From assembly GCA_021300535.1 (NCBI GenBank), contig JAJTED010000022.1, positions 1 to 41,767 on the forward strand: DNA of 41,767 nucleotides. The letters are read 5' to 3'. The translations under genes and the position numbers were made by a program. This stretch comes from Planctomycetaceae bacterium. GTDB lineage: Bacteria; Planctomycetota; Planctomycetia; Pirellulales; UBA1268. Shown piece by piece: positions 25,085 through 35,350 of this stretch; within the stretch, counting starts at the first letter, position 1; the number at the start of each line of letters is the position of its first letter. Below the pieces are notes generated by a model. That model saw only the letters and a list, made by a program, of their open reading frames with translations, was not told the DNA's origin and did no database searches.

Positions 25085-25302
25085 GATTACCTGCGGCCAC
25101 GACGGCCGCCCGCAGCGGCGATCCGGATCGTCGCTGCGGGAAAGCCACCGAGGCCAGGATGGCTCGGTGGCGTGAAAACCGAAAAGCAGATCAAGGGTGG
25201 CGGGGCGCGAGTCGTGAGGTGAGGTTACCTGCGGCCACGACGGCCGCATGCAGCGGCGATCCGGATCGCCGCTGCAGGGAAGCCACCGAGGCCAGGATGG
25301 CT
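25045..25302 (+). repeat. 138-bp tandem duplication covering the kinase 3' end
   Basis: Copy 1 (25045-25164) begins inside the kinase gene (AGAAGCAGATCAAGGGTGG) and runs through its stop; copy 2 (25183-25302) repeats it with an offset of 138 bases. Each copy contains a strong inverted repeat centred on GGCGATCCGGATCG, with outer arms CGCAGC/GCTGCG in copy 1 and TGCAGC/GCTGCA in copy 2. The change C-G to T-A on both arms keeps the pairing. In copy 1 a second hairpin (GCCACCGAG/CTCGGTGGC) follows. The 3' copy of the coding end has no start and is not a gene. Confidence 0.85.
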
Positions 25303-25338
25303 TCTACCCGTGAACAGGGGATAGGTTCCGTCCCCGTT

Positions 25339-25767
25339 CAAGAAGCCCCGGGTGGAAACCCGGGGACTCCGGGCACGAAAACCTCCCCGCCCTCCATGTC
25401 ATGCAACGCCACGCGCTTCCACGCTGCGAACCCAAATCGCATGGCACCCGGGAACGCATGCCACCCGGAGTCCCCCGGCTTCCGCCGGGGGCTTTTTGGG
25501 TGCCTATCGCGCGCGTGCTCCAAGAAGCCCCGGGTGGAAACCCGGGGACTCCGGGCACGAAAACCTCCCCGCCGTCCATGTCATGCAACGCCACGCGCTT
25601 CCACGCTGCGAACCCAAATCGCATGGCACCCGGGAACGCATGCCACCCGGAGTCCCCCGGATTCCGCCGGGGGCTTTTTGGGTGCCTATCGCGCGCGTGC
25701 TCCAAGAAGCCCCGGGTGGAAACCCGGGGACTCCGGGCACGAAAACCTCCCCGCCGTCCATGCCGCA
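25339..25767 (+). repeat. Tandem array of a 182-bp inverted-repeat-ended element
   Basis: Two full units (25339-25520, 25521-25702) and a truncated third (25703-25767) repeat with an exact 182-base period and few differences. Each unit begins with hairpin CCCCGGGT-GGAA-ACCCGGGG and ends with hairpin CCCCCGGC-TTCC-GCCGGGGG followed by TTTTT. The first and last ~36 bases are imperfect reverse complements of each other, so a unit can fold end to end; the two hairpin loops GGAA and TTCC are also complementary. The middle (AACGCCACGCGCTTCCACGC) is unpaired by eye. Apparent open frames here are repeats of the unit and not genes. The 25303-25338 gap holds nothing. Confidence 0.9.
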
Positions 25768-25780
25768 TGGCATTACGGCC

Positions 25781-25795
25781 GGAGACCGCCGCTCC
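25781..25795 (-). repeat. Copy of GGAGCGGCGGTCTCC motif
   Basis: The minus-strand sequence equals the motif seen twice at 6448-6541. It lies between the element array and the 3' end of the DUF1802 gene, a typical place for an extragenic palindrome or terminator. Confidence 0.5.
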
Positions 25796-25825
25796 AGGAG
25801 GCGTCGGTCGCGGTAGCCCGGCCGC

Positions 25826-26326
25826 TCATCCGCGCGTCATCAGTTCGACCCACGACTTGCAGCCGCCGTAGGAGTCGTGCCAGGGAAGCGTGAGCGGCCC
25901 GGGAAGCGGAGTCACCTCGACCTCCAGGACGTGCAGCTCGTCCTGCCAGCGGTGGAACCGCTCCGCGACCACGGCGTCGCTCCACACGTGCCGCCCGCGG
26001 AAGGCCGCGAGGTCGGCGAGCGACCGGATCCGCAGGGCCTCGCGGACGCGGGCCATGTGACGGAGGACGACACTGCCTTCCGGCGGCCGGTCGCCGTCGA
26101 TGTCGACGAGCAGGTCGCGGGCGTCGGGCACGAGGCTCTCGGGGGCCTGATGCACGAACGTGGGCAGGAGGAGGAACTCGGCATGCTCGGGCCGGAACGC
26201 TCCGCCCGGCTCGACGATCCCGCCCTTCCGCAGGATCACGTCCTGCCGGCCGGCGGCGAGCGCGCGGCAGATCGCGGCCCACTCCTTGAAGGCGAATGCC
26301 GGCAGGCCGGGACCGCGCGGCGTCAT
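25826..26326 (-). CDS. DUF1802 family protein
   Basis: The 166-residue protein begins with the family signature FAFKEWAAICRALAAGRQDV and ILRKGGIVEP, then FRPEHAEFLLLPTFVHQAPE, and ends with WHDSYGGCKSWVEL. DUF1802 proteins are found mainly in cyanobacteria and planctomycetes and have no established function. It has no signal or membrane segment. It is probably the last gene of a minus-strand run behind two exported proteins (gap 64 bp). Confidence 0.88.
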   Translation of the reverse strand: MTPRGPGLPAFAFKEWAAICRALAAGRQDVILRKGGIVEPGGAFRPEHAEFLLLPTFVHQAPESLVPDARDLLVDIDGDRPPEGSVVLRHMARVREALRIRSLADLAAFRGRHVWSDAVVAERFHRWQDELHVLEVEVTPLPGPLTLPWHDSYGGCKSWVELMTRG

Positions 26327-26390
26327 GTGGCCGCCTTGCGCAGGCAGTTGCGGCGCTGCTGCGTCACGGGTGGCTGAGGGCGGGGCGGCG

Positions 26391-26903
26391 TCATTTGGCC
26401 GGCTTGCGCACGTGGATCCCGTCGGCCGTCATCTGGATGATGGGAATGCCGAGCTTCGGGTCGAACACGGCCGTGCCGCGGATGACGACGTCGGAGCCCT
26501 TCTGCACGCCGAAGGCCTTGCGGGCGTCGACGGGCAGCGGCTTGCCGTCAGTGCCAAGGAACTGGACGGCCGCCAGCGGTGAGTTGGCGTTGCGCTTCTT
26601 GCAGAACGGGCAGTCGTCGGCGACGTGCCCAGGCTTGTTTGCATGGTCATCGGCCGGGATCTCGAGGAGCGAGAACGAGGCCTTGCCCTCCAGGAACGGA
26701 TCCATGCCCCGGGCCCCGATCCGGCCCGCGATCACGATCGGCTGCGGAGTGGTGGTGAGCTTCGCCTTGGCCTCGGCCAGCGACAGGGCGCCGGCCGGCT
26801 CCGCGGCCAGCACCAAGCCGGCGACGGGGTCGGCGGCCCACGAAACGCGGCAGAGCCCCGCTGCCACCACCAGCCCGATCACCAGCCTCCGTGCCATCTT
26901 CAT
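26391..26903 (-). CDS. Secreted protein with OB-like fold and CxxC
   Basis: The 170-residue protein starts MKMARRLVIGLVVAAGLCRV with a signal peptide ending near SWA. The mature part has IVIAGRIGARGMDPFLEGKA and GSDVVIRGTAVFDPKLGIPI, a beta-rich pattern like bacterial OB-fold (nucleic-acid or metal-binding-like) domains. Between them, DDCPFCKKRN provides a CxxC that could bind metal or a redox partner. AGGAGG lies seven bases before the ATG, deciding this start over an upstream ATG. It is 34 bp behind a His-rich lipoprotein gene, so the two are probably co-expressed. Confidence 0.8.
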   Translation of the reverse strand: MKMARRLVIGLVVAAGLCRVSWAADPVAGLVLAAEPAGALSLAEAKAKLTTTPQPIVIAGRIGARGMDPFLEGKASFSLLEIPADDHANKPGHVADDCPFCKKRNANSPLAAVQFLGTDGKPLPVDARKAFGVQKGSDVVIRGTAVFDPKLGIPIIQMTADGIHVRKPAK

Positions 26904-26937
26904 CGGGAATCCTCCTGCTGCGGCGGCCGGCCGCGGC

Positions 26938-27432
26938 TCACAAAGCGTCCTTGAGCGACTTGATCGCGGCATCGATCCGGCTCTTCAGGCCCGCATGCAC
27001 CTCCGCCGGCGGCTCGCCTTTGCCGGCGGGAGCGTGGAGGGCCGTGTCCAGTTTGTCGAAGCACTCGAAGACCTCGTCGAGCGCCTTGGCGGCCGCCGCC
27101 TTGGCGTCGGCCGACAGGTTTTCCTTCGGCAGGAGCCCCTGGATGTCTTCGATGATATGGCCCACGCCGTGCACGACTTCGTCGGCCTCATCGGTGGCGC
27201 CGGAGGCCAGGTGCTTTTCGACGGCGGCGGCAGCTTCGGCAAGCTGGGCGACCCCCGCGGCCAGCGTCTCGGGGTGGTCGTGATCCGCGTGGTCGTGGTC
27301 GTGATCATGGCCATGGGCCGCCTTCTGCGCTGTCTTTGCCGCCGGGGGCGCTGCGGGCTCGCAGCCCGTGAGGGCGAGGGCGGCCATGACGGAAACCACG
27401 GGCAGGGGGCGGGATGCGGACGAGCGGACCAT
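26938..27432 (-). CDS. His-rich lipoprotein
   Basis: The 164-residue protein has a lipoprotein signal with lipobox LALTGC (Cys about residue 24), then an Ala/Pro linker and a histidine-aspartate run HGHDHDHDHADHDHPET that should bind divalent metal. The rest is helical (LAEAAAAVEKHLASGATDEA, VHGVGHIIEDIQGLLPKENL), perhaps a four-helix bundle. ATG 27432 is chosen because it gives a proper lipoprotein signal. Together with the CxxC-containing secreted neighbour it suggests a periplasmic metal-related pair; this is an inference. Confidence 0.8.
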   Translation of the reverse strand: MVRSSASRPLPVVSVMAALALTGCEPAAPPAAKTAQKAAHGHDHDHDHADHDHPETLAAGVAQLAEAAAAVEKHLASGATDEADEVVHGVGHIIEDIQGLLPKENLSADAKAAAAKALDEVFECFDKLDTALHAPAGKGEPPAEVHAGLKSRIDAAIKSLKDAL

Positions 27433-27480
27433 GGAAAAGTCTCCGGGCGGGGGCGGACCGATCTCCGGCAAGAGTACCGC

Positions 27481-29643
<2,163 letters not shown>

Positions 29644-29717
29644 ACGCCAGCGATGATACCCTGACGGGTCGCCGCAGGTCGCGGCCGCCGTTCCATCCTC
29701 GCGAGAATCGCAGCACC

Positions 29718-30788
29718 GTGTCGGGAGCCACTTACTCGAGCGCCGGCGTCAACCTGGAGCTCTATCGCGAGGGCATGGCGCGGCTACCAGCCCACATGCG
29801 GCGGACGCAGTGCCCGCGGGTGATGAGCGCGGAGGGGGGGTTCGCGGCCCTGTTCCAGCTCGATCTCAAGGGCCTCTTTTCCCGGGGCTACGAGGATCCG
29901 CTCCTCGTCTCCTGCACCGACGGCGTGGGCACGAAGCTCAAGATCGCCGTCCAGGCCGGCATCCACCACACGGTCGGCATCGACCTCGTCGCCATGAGCG
30001 TCAACGACGCGCTGTGCACCGGTGCCGAGCCGCTGTTCTTCCTCGACTACGTGGCGATGTCGCACGACGACCCGGACCTGCTGGAGCGGATCGTCCGCGG
30101 GATCGCCGACGCCTGCGTGGAGTGCCAGTGTGCGCTCGTCGGCGGCGAGACGGCGATCCTGCCCGACATGTACCACCCCGGCGAGTACGACCTGGCCGGC
30201 TTCTGCGTGGGCGTGGTCGAGCGAAAGCGGCTCGTCGACGGCAAGCAGATCCGGCCCGGCGACGTCGCCATCGGGATCGCGTCGAGCGGCTTCCACTCCA
30301 ACGGCTACAGCCTCGTGCGGAAGGCCGTCTTCGAGCTTGGGGGCCTGACGTGCGGCGACACGGTGCCCGCCCTCGGGGGCCGTCCGGTGGGCGAGGTGCT
30401 GCTCGAGCCGACGCGGCTCTACGCCCGCCCGGTGAAGGCCGTGCTCGCCCGGCACGGCGCCGCCCAGGCGGTGCACGGCATCGCCCACATCACCGGCGGC
30501 GGACTGGCGGAGAACCTCGGTCGCATCGTGCCGGCCGACGTGCAGGTGGAGATCGACCGTGGCTCCTGGCGGGTGCCGGCCGTTTTCCCCTGGGTGCAGG
30601 GGCTGGGGAACATCGCGGCCGACGAGATGGAGCGGGTGTTCAACATGGGCGTGGGCATGGTGGTGGTGGTGGCGGCCGAAATCGCCGCCGACGTGCAGCG
30701 CGAGCTGGCCGATCTCGGCTACGACTCCTGGACGATCGGCCGCGTCCGGGCCGCCCGCGCCGAGGACGAGCGCGTCGTGCTCCGTTAG
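29718..30788 (+). CDS. purM: Phosphoribosylformylglycinamidine cyclo-ligase (AIR synthetase)
   Basis: The 356-residue protein has the PurM features: TYSSAGVNLELYREGM start, SCTDGVGTKLKIA, GIDLVAMSVNDALCTGAEPL, CALVGGETAILPDMY, ASSGFHSNGYSLVRK and HITGGGLAENLGRIVP. It converts FGAM to AIR in purine synthesis. The start is taken as GTG 29718 (VSGATYSSAG), which gives the usual N-terminus; an ATG at 29775 would remove conserved residues. No other pur genes are adjacent. Confidence 0.94.
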   Translation: MSGATYSSAGVNLELYREGMARLPAHMRRTQCPRVMSAEGGFAALFQLDLKGLFSRGYEDPLLVSCTDGVGTKLKIAVQAGIHHTVGIDLVAMSVNDALCTGAEPLFFLDYVAMSHDDPDLLERIVRGIADACVECQCALVGGETAILPDMYHPGEYDLAGFCVGVVERKRLVDGKQIRPGDVAIGIASSGFHSNGYSLVRKAVFELGGLTCGDTVPALGGRPVGEVLLEPTRLYARPVKAVLARHGAAQAVHGIAHITGGGLAENLGRIVPADVQVEIDRGSWRVPAVFPWVQGLGNIAADEMERVFNMGVGMVVVVAAEIAADVQRELADLGYDSWTIGRVRAARAEDERVVLR

Positions 30789-30845
30789 AGCGCAGGTGAC
30801 TTTTGGCGTCGCACCGGCTTCGGGGGCGGCAGCGACGCCGATTTC

Positions 30846-30951
30846 GCCTCTCCCTCGGGGAGAGGCCGGCCGCAGGCCGGGTGAGGGTGCCGACGAAGTC
30901 GCGCGGATTTCCCTGCACCCCCACCCCGACCCTCTCCCAGAGGGAGAGGGA
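30846..30951. repeat. REP-like palindromic repeat downstream of purM
   Basis: Three hairpins lie here: CCTCTCC/GGAGAGG (30847-30865), GCCGGCC/GGCCGG (about 30865-30880), and a perfect CCCTCTCCC-AGA-GGGAGAGGG (30930-30950). It is the same family as 23861-23967 and 40506-40528. It may stop purM transcription. The stretch 30952-31061 holds no gene. Confidence 0.75.
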
Positions 30952-31061
30952 GATACTGCAACCGTCATGCTGAAAAAGATTGGCCTCCATGGCTCGGCTC
31001 GCGCTTTTTGATGGTGCGCGTTCTTCAGCCCTTGCTCTCGGCTTCACACGCGTGGACGGCA

Positions 31062-31222
31062 CAAGAAGCCCCCGGCGGAAGCCGGGGGAACACTGGGTGG
31101 CATGCCTTCCCAGGTGCCATGTGACGTGGGTTTGAACCGGGACATTGCGTGCCGTCATCCGGCATGGACGGCGGGGTGGTATTCGTGCCCGGTGTCCCCG
31201 GGTTTCCAACCGGGGCTTCTTG
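31062..31222 (-). repeat. Inverted single copy of the 182-bp element
   Basis: Read on the minus strand it matches the 25339 array: CAAGAAGCCCCGGTTGGAAA at one end, CCCCCGGCTTCCGCCGGGGG with CTTCTTG at the other, then the TGCC...CGCGTG tail. Inside the terminal arms GACACCGGG pairs with CCCAGTGTT, where the array has GACTCCGGG with CCCGGAGTC: the central T-A pair became A-T on both sides. The middle is more diverged. The following 31223-31359 contains no recognisable gene. Confidence 0.85.
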
Positions 31223-31359
31223 GACGAATGACGAGACCGATCCCCAATGCAAAGGGCCTGCAAAACGATGTTCGCAACCGGATTCCTGCAGCGGCGACGC
31301 TCTCTCGAGCCACTCGGCGCAACACCAAAACTCGCGCTCGGGGCACGGGCAGCCCCGAC

Positions 31360-33792
31360 CTACGGCACCTGGGCGGCGCGGATCGTGGGGGGCGGGGAGC
31401 GCGAGGGCCCGGCCTGTTCGAGCGCGGCGAGCAACTGCGACTCGGTGATCGCGTCGCGGAGCACGATCGGCTCGCGGAGCGGCTGGCCCGGCTCGCTGCC
31501 GGGGAAGATCACCAGGAACGGGATCGAGCGGCTGCCCATGCTGGCCAGGAAGCGGTCGATCTCGGGGGACCGGTCGGTGAAGTCGGCGAGGATCGGCACC
31601 ACGCGGTTCTTGCGGATCGTCTCGGCGACCCGGGGCCGCTCGATCGCCGTGGCGAGGTTGGTCTTGCAGGTCGGGCACCAGTCGGCCGTGAAGTCGACGA
31701 GCACCGTGGCGCCTCCCATGCGGTGCGCGGCCAACTCCTGAACGGAGAAGGGCTCCTGCCATTCGATGAGCCGGCCGTGGCCACCCGCGTGGGGGCCGAG
31801 CCAGGCGAAGCCCGCCGTGCCGATCGCGGCGCCGATCGCGGCGGCCTGCACCCAGCGGCCGAAGCCGACCACGCCCTGCCGCTCCTGGAGGCGGCCCACC
31901 CACCAGCAGCCCATCCAGATGCCGATCAGCATCACGAACGTGGGCACGAACCAGGCCGGCTGCTGGCGGAGCATGTAAAAGAGATAGGCCACCGTGCCGA
32001 GCATCACGAAGCCGAGCAGTTCCTTGAACGTCGCCATCCACGCACCCGGCCGAGGCATGAACCGCACGAGCGCGGGGAACAGGCCGACGAGGATGTAGGG
32101 CAGGGCCATGCCGGTGGCGATGGCCGCGAACACCGCATACGTGACGGCCGTCGGCTGCGTGAGCGTGAACCCGAACACAGGGCCGAGGAATGGGCCGCTG
32201 CACGGCGTCGCCAGCACCGTGCCGAGCACGCCCTTGAGGAATGACCCGGCGGGGCCCTCCTGCGACTGCACGTGCCCCGCCTGCTCGCCGATGAAGCCGG
32301 GGATGGGAATCTCCCACACGCCCAGAAACGACAACGCAAACGCGAACACGATGCCGATCATCGCGATCCGGAACTCCACGAACTGGAACTGCTGGCCCCA
32401 GCCGAGGTTGGTGCCGGCCAGGCCGATGTTGGCCGCCACGCTCGCCGTCGCCAACGCGAAGAACACCGCGAACACGCCGGCGCAGTACCAGAGGTTCATC
32501 GTGAACACTTCCTGGCGGGCCCGGCCCGACTGCTGGGCGAACGACATCAGCTTCAGCCCCAGCACCGGGAGCACGCACGGCATGAGGTTGAGGATCAGGC
32601 CGCCCAGGAGGCCGTAGAGCAGGGCCCGGGGCAGGGAAAGTTGGTCTGATCCCGGCGCCGCCTCCGCCGCCGCACCGTCCGCCGTGACGGCCGCGCTCGT
32701 GTCCACAACCGACCGCGTGCGGGCCGAGATCTTGGCGGGAGCCTGGGCAGCCTCCGCATAGCGGGCCTCGGCGAACTCAACCGCCGCCAGTCCGGCGCCG
32801 AGCCGCGTCGTCACCCGCAGGCCGGTCGGCGGGTCGCACGACTCCCCGCTGCAGGTCTGAAATCCCAGCACCGCGTCGACGGTGCCGTCCTGCGCGGCCG
32901 GATCGAGACGCAGCGCGAGCGTCAGCGGCCCTTCCACGGCGCCCGCTGCCGCGAGTTCGCCGGCGGCGGCCCGTTCGACGTCGTGGGCCTCGATGGCGGC
33001 GATGCGGGCGGTCGTCGCCGCGCCGAGCGACACGATGGTGGGCTTGCCCTGGCCGACGCCGCTGGTGCCGCTGGACGCGGGCACATACGCATGCCAGCCC
33101 GCGTCGGGCACGATCCGGATCGTCACCGCCGTGCCCGGCTCGGCCGTCACCTCGACGCTGGCATGCGCTCGGTTCGGTCGGTGGGAGGCCCCGGCGGTCG
33201 CGGCCGGCTGGACGGCCGCTGCGGCCGACGCCGCCCGCGTGGTGAAGGTCAGGGTTTCGGGGGGCAGGCAGGAGTTGTCCCGGCAGAGCTGCAGGCTGAC
33301 AGTGCCCCGCACGTCGCCGCTCCCCCCGGGAGCGAGCGGGGCCCGCCACGTGACGGTGCCGGCATGCTCCTCGATGACAAGCCCCTTCCAGGCGGGAATG
33401 TCCGCGGCCTCGTGGGACTGCGGAAGCGCATCGGGCACGAAGGCCCCGGCCAGTCTCCAAGCGGAATCCGCGGCCAGCGCGATCCGCGTCGGCTTCGGCC
33501 CGCCAGGCTTCTGGGTGACCGAATAGAGATGCCAGCCTTCCTCGAGCGTGGCGGTGACGGCCAGCACGTCGGGCTTGCCGCCGCCCCCCGGTTCGACGCG
33601 CGCCTGGATCGTGACGGGGCTGCCGAGGGCCGCATTGACGGCGGCGAGCGGGTCGACGGGAGCGGCTCCCAGGCCGCCGAGCCGGGGGGCCAGATCCTCG
33701 GCCCCGGCCAATCCACCGGCCACGACGCCCAGCGTGACGAGCACGGCTCGCCAGATCGTCGCACTCGGGCCGTTTCGAAGCATGCGTTCCAT
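31360..33792 (-). CDS. DsbD-like thiol:disulfide reductase with doubled alpha domain
   Basis: The 810-residue protein has a signal peptide (residues 10-31), two successive DsbD-alpha-like domains (about 50-185 and 210-330) each with a C-x4-C pair followed by PP (LQLCRDNSCLPPE at C170/C175; FQTCSGESCDPPT at C314/C319) and a GWHxY turn, then about eight membrane segments with the DsbD cysteines C406 (NLMPCVLPVLG) and C531 (ATPCSGPFLGP), and a C-terminal thioredoxin domain (VDFTADWCPTCKTN, C706/C709). It would carry electrons from cytoplasmic thioredoxin across the membrane. E. coli DsbD has one alpha domain. The start is MERMLRN at 33792 or the ATG at 33783; the frame upstream is antisense to another gene. 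Confidence 0.9.
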   Translation of the reverse strand: MERMLRNGPSATIWRAVLVTLGVVAGGLAGAEDLAPRLGGLGAAPVDPLAAVNAALGSPVTIQARVEPGGGGKPDVLAVTATLEEGWHLYSVTQKPGGPKPTRIALAADSAWRLAGAFVPDALPQSHEAADIPAWKGLVIEEHAGTVTWRAPLAPGGSGDVRGTVSLQLCRDNSCLPPETLTFTTRAASAAAAVQPAATAGASHRPNRAHASVEVTAEPGTAVTIRIVPDAGWHAYVPASSGTSGVGQGKPTIVSLGAATTARIAAIEAHDVERAAAGELAAAGAVEGPLTLALRLDPAAQDGTVDAVLGFQTCSGESCDPPTGLRVTTRLGAGLAAVEFAEARYAEAAQAPAKISARTRSVVDTSAAVTADGAAAEAAPGSDQLSLPRALLYGLLGGLILNLMPCVLPVLGLKLMSFAQQSGRARQEVFTMNLWYCAGVFAVFFALATASVAANIGLAGTNLGWGQQFQFVEFRIAMIGIVFAFALSFLGVWEIPIPGFIGEQAGHVQSQEGPAGSFLKGVLGTVLATPCSGPFLGPVFGFTLTQPTAVTYAVFAAIATGMALPYILVGLFPALVRFMPRPGAWMATFKELLGFVMLGTVAYLFYMLRQQPAWFVPTFVMLIGIWMGCWWVGRLQERQGVVGFGRWVQAAAIGAAIGTAGFAWLGPHAGGHGRLIEWQEPFSVQELAAHRMGGATVLVDFTADWCPTCKTNLATAIERPRVAETIRKNRVVPILADFTDRSPEIDRFLASMGSRSIPFLVIFPGSEPGQPLREPIVLRDAITESQLLAALEQAGPSRSPPPTIRAAQVP

Positions 33793-33868
33793 CACCACCT
33801 GCACACCGGTCCCCGATCCCTCGGGGGTTTTTCGACGTCCGCAGTCTACAAACTGCAATTTCCGCGGG

Positions 33869-34957
33869 TCAAACCGGCTCGGAATCGATGGCCGACCCGG
33901 CCTGGGCAAGTTCCCGGCATGCTTCCGCCAGCCCCGACAGCAGCCGATCGACGCGTTCCAGGGCCGCCGGGGCCGAAAACGACCGCCCCTCATCCAGCAC
34001 CCAGTGAAACCAGTTGTCGAGACCGAGCACGATCGTCGAGGCGTGGAGGAGGGGCAGCACGTGGCGCTCGGCGGCAGACAAAACGCGCACGGCGTGGTAG
34101 GCGTCAAGCGCCGGCCCCCAGCGGGTCGCCCAGGCGCCGGTTCCCGACCACGGGCTCGTCCAACTGCCGAGAAGGCGGGCGATGTCGGTTGCCGGGGTGT
34201 CGCAGCCCGCGGCATGCAGGTCGATGAGCCCCGTCACCCGATCAGGGGCGAAGAACACGTGGTCCGCCCAGACGTCGCGAAAGACCGGCTGCACCGGCAA
34301 TGCCGGCGGCCGCCAACGCGCGAATGCCGCCAGCGCTTGGTCGCCTGCCACTGCGGCAAAAGTCGCGATCGCCTGATCGAGCCGGGCGCGCATGCCACAC
34401 GCCAGATCAGTGGCCGCCACCGCCGGTGCGAGCCGCTCACGGCGGACCCGCCAGGGATCAGCGATCAGCCGCCGGACGCGGTCCAGCCGCCGCGGCAGAC
34501 CGGGCCCCGCGTCCGGTGCCGGCCCGGGCAACGCAGCAGCCGCCAGATGCACGCGGGCCAGCGCCTCCATGGCTGCGATCGCCTGGGCCGGTGTCGGGGT
34601 GGAGGTCGGGCCGCCGGGCGCGAACGCGACGAGTTCCCATATCCGACCGCTCCGGTCGGGGAGCAGTGTCGCGGCCGCGGCCGTGTGGGCGACCGCCGGA
34701 ATCTCACTGCAGCCGGCGGCACGCAGATGCAGCATCAGCCGATGCACCCAGGCGGCCCGCTCCGGCGACGTGCCGGCCGGAAGCCCCTTGAGCACGAACC
34801 GACCTGCCGGGGCCTGAACCAGCCACACCGCCGCGCCGCTGAAGCCCGAGCCGGGCAGGGGGGCGAGGTCGCAGGGCACCTCTCCCCACCAGGCTTTCAA
34901 CACGCTGCGGGCAACGCGGTCGTCGGCGGGCGTCGTGGTCGGGGGCGACGAGGTCAC
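33869..34957 (-). CDS. APH-fold phosphotransferase-like protein
   Basis: The 362-residue protein resembles aminoglycoside/choline kinase-fold proteins: GRFVLKGLPAGTSPERAAWV with the ATP-binding Lys, VFRDVWADHVFF in the place of the catalytic HGDxxxxN loop, and VTGLIDLHAAGCDTPATDIA for the metal-binding Asp. The catalytic loop reads RDVWADHV, so the usual His-Gly and the Asn are changed; activity is uncertain. The substrate is unknown. It is divergent from the PII-like gene, with 84 bases between starts. Confidence 0.75.
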   Translation of the reverse strand: MTSSPPTTTPADDRVARSVLKAWWGEVPCDLAPLPGSGFSGAAVWLVQAPAGRFVLKGLPAGTSPERAAWVHRLMLHLRAAGCSEIPAVAHTAAAATLLPDRSGRIWELVAFAPGGPTSTPTPAQAIAAMEALARVHLAAAALPGPAPDAGPGLPRRLDRVRRLIADPWRVRRERLAPAVAATDLACGMRARLDQAIATFAAVAGDQALAAFARWRPPALPVQPVFRDVWADHVFFAPDRVTGLIDLHAAGCDTPATDIARLLGSWTSPWSGTGAWATRWGPALDAYHAVRVLSAAERHVLPLLHASTIVLGLDNWFHWVLDEGRSFSAPAALERVDRLLSGLAEACRELAQAGSAIDSEPV

Positions 34958-35041
34958 GCGATGGCTCCCGGGATCGCATCATGCTACGCTCTCGCCCGAC
35001 CGTCGCGGATCATGCCGCCCCGGCTGCCCCAGGATCCCGCC

Positions 35042-35350
35042 ATGCGGCTCGTCGTCGCCGTCGTGAAACCGGCCCAGGTGGAGAGCACGCGGCAGGCGCT
35101 CGCCGCTGTGCACGTCACCCGGCTGACCGTGTGCGACGTGCACGGCTACGGGCCGGACGCGGGCGACCAGGTGCGGCAGGAAGTGATGCTGGAGATCGCC
35201 GTGAACGACGACTTCGTCGATCGCACCGTGAGCACGCTGGCCGCGACTCTCGGCTCCGGCGGCCCCGCCGATCCGCCGCGGATCTTCGTGCTGCCGATGG
35301 AGGAAGCCGTGCAGATCTACCGCTTCGTCCGCGGTCCGGAGGCGGTATGA
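35042..35350 (+). CDS. PII-like signalling protein with shortened T-loop
   Basis: The 102-residue protein aligns to PII (GlnB/GlnK) along its length: MRLVVAVVKPAQVESTRQAL, LTVCDVHGYG, MLEIAVNDDFVDRTVSTLAA and RIFVLPMEEAVQIYRFVRG. Between GYG and the next strand only nine residues remain where E. coli GlnB has about twenty, so the T-loop and its uridylylated Tyr51 are missing. The phosphate-binding B-loop (TGKIGDGK in GlnB) reads LGSGGPADPPR here. It keeps the fold but probably not the classical nitrogen-signalling behaviour. AGGAT lies seven bases before the ATG. It overlaps the next gene by four bases; no amtB or glnA is nearby. Confidence 0.85.
   Translation: MRLVVAVVKPAQVESTRQALAAVHVTRLTVCDVHGYGPDAGDQVRQEVMLEIAVNDDFVDRTVSTLAATLGSGGPADPPRIFVLPMEEAVQIYRFVRGPEAV

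Noticed and set aside
25339..25767. CRISPR array
   Set aside because: The period is 182 bases with nearly the whole unit conserved, no variable spacers, and no cas genes.
25301..25893. Several overlapping open frames in the repeat array
   Set aside because: They translate the 182-bp repeat units with identical repeated peptides and no start signals; no coding character.
33816..33836. Terminator hairpin CCCCGA...TCGGGG with T-run
   Set aside because: Orientation would serve plus-strand transcription, yet both flanking genes are on the minus strand; may be chance.
33784..34215. N-terminal extension of the DsbD-like protein
   Set aside because: Antisense or overlapping with the phosphotransferase gene and not protein-like; the signal peptide begins at 33792/33783.
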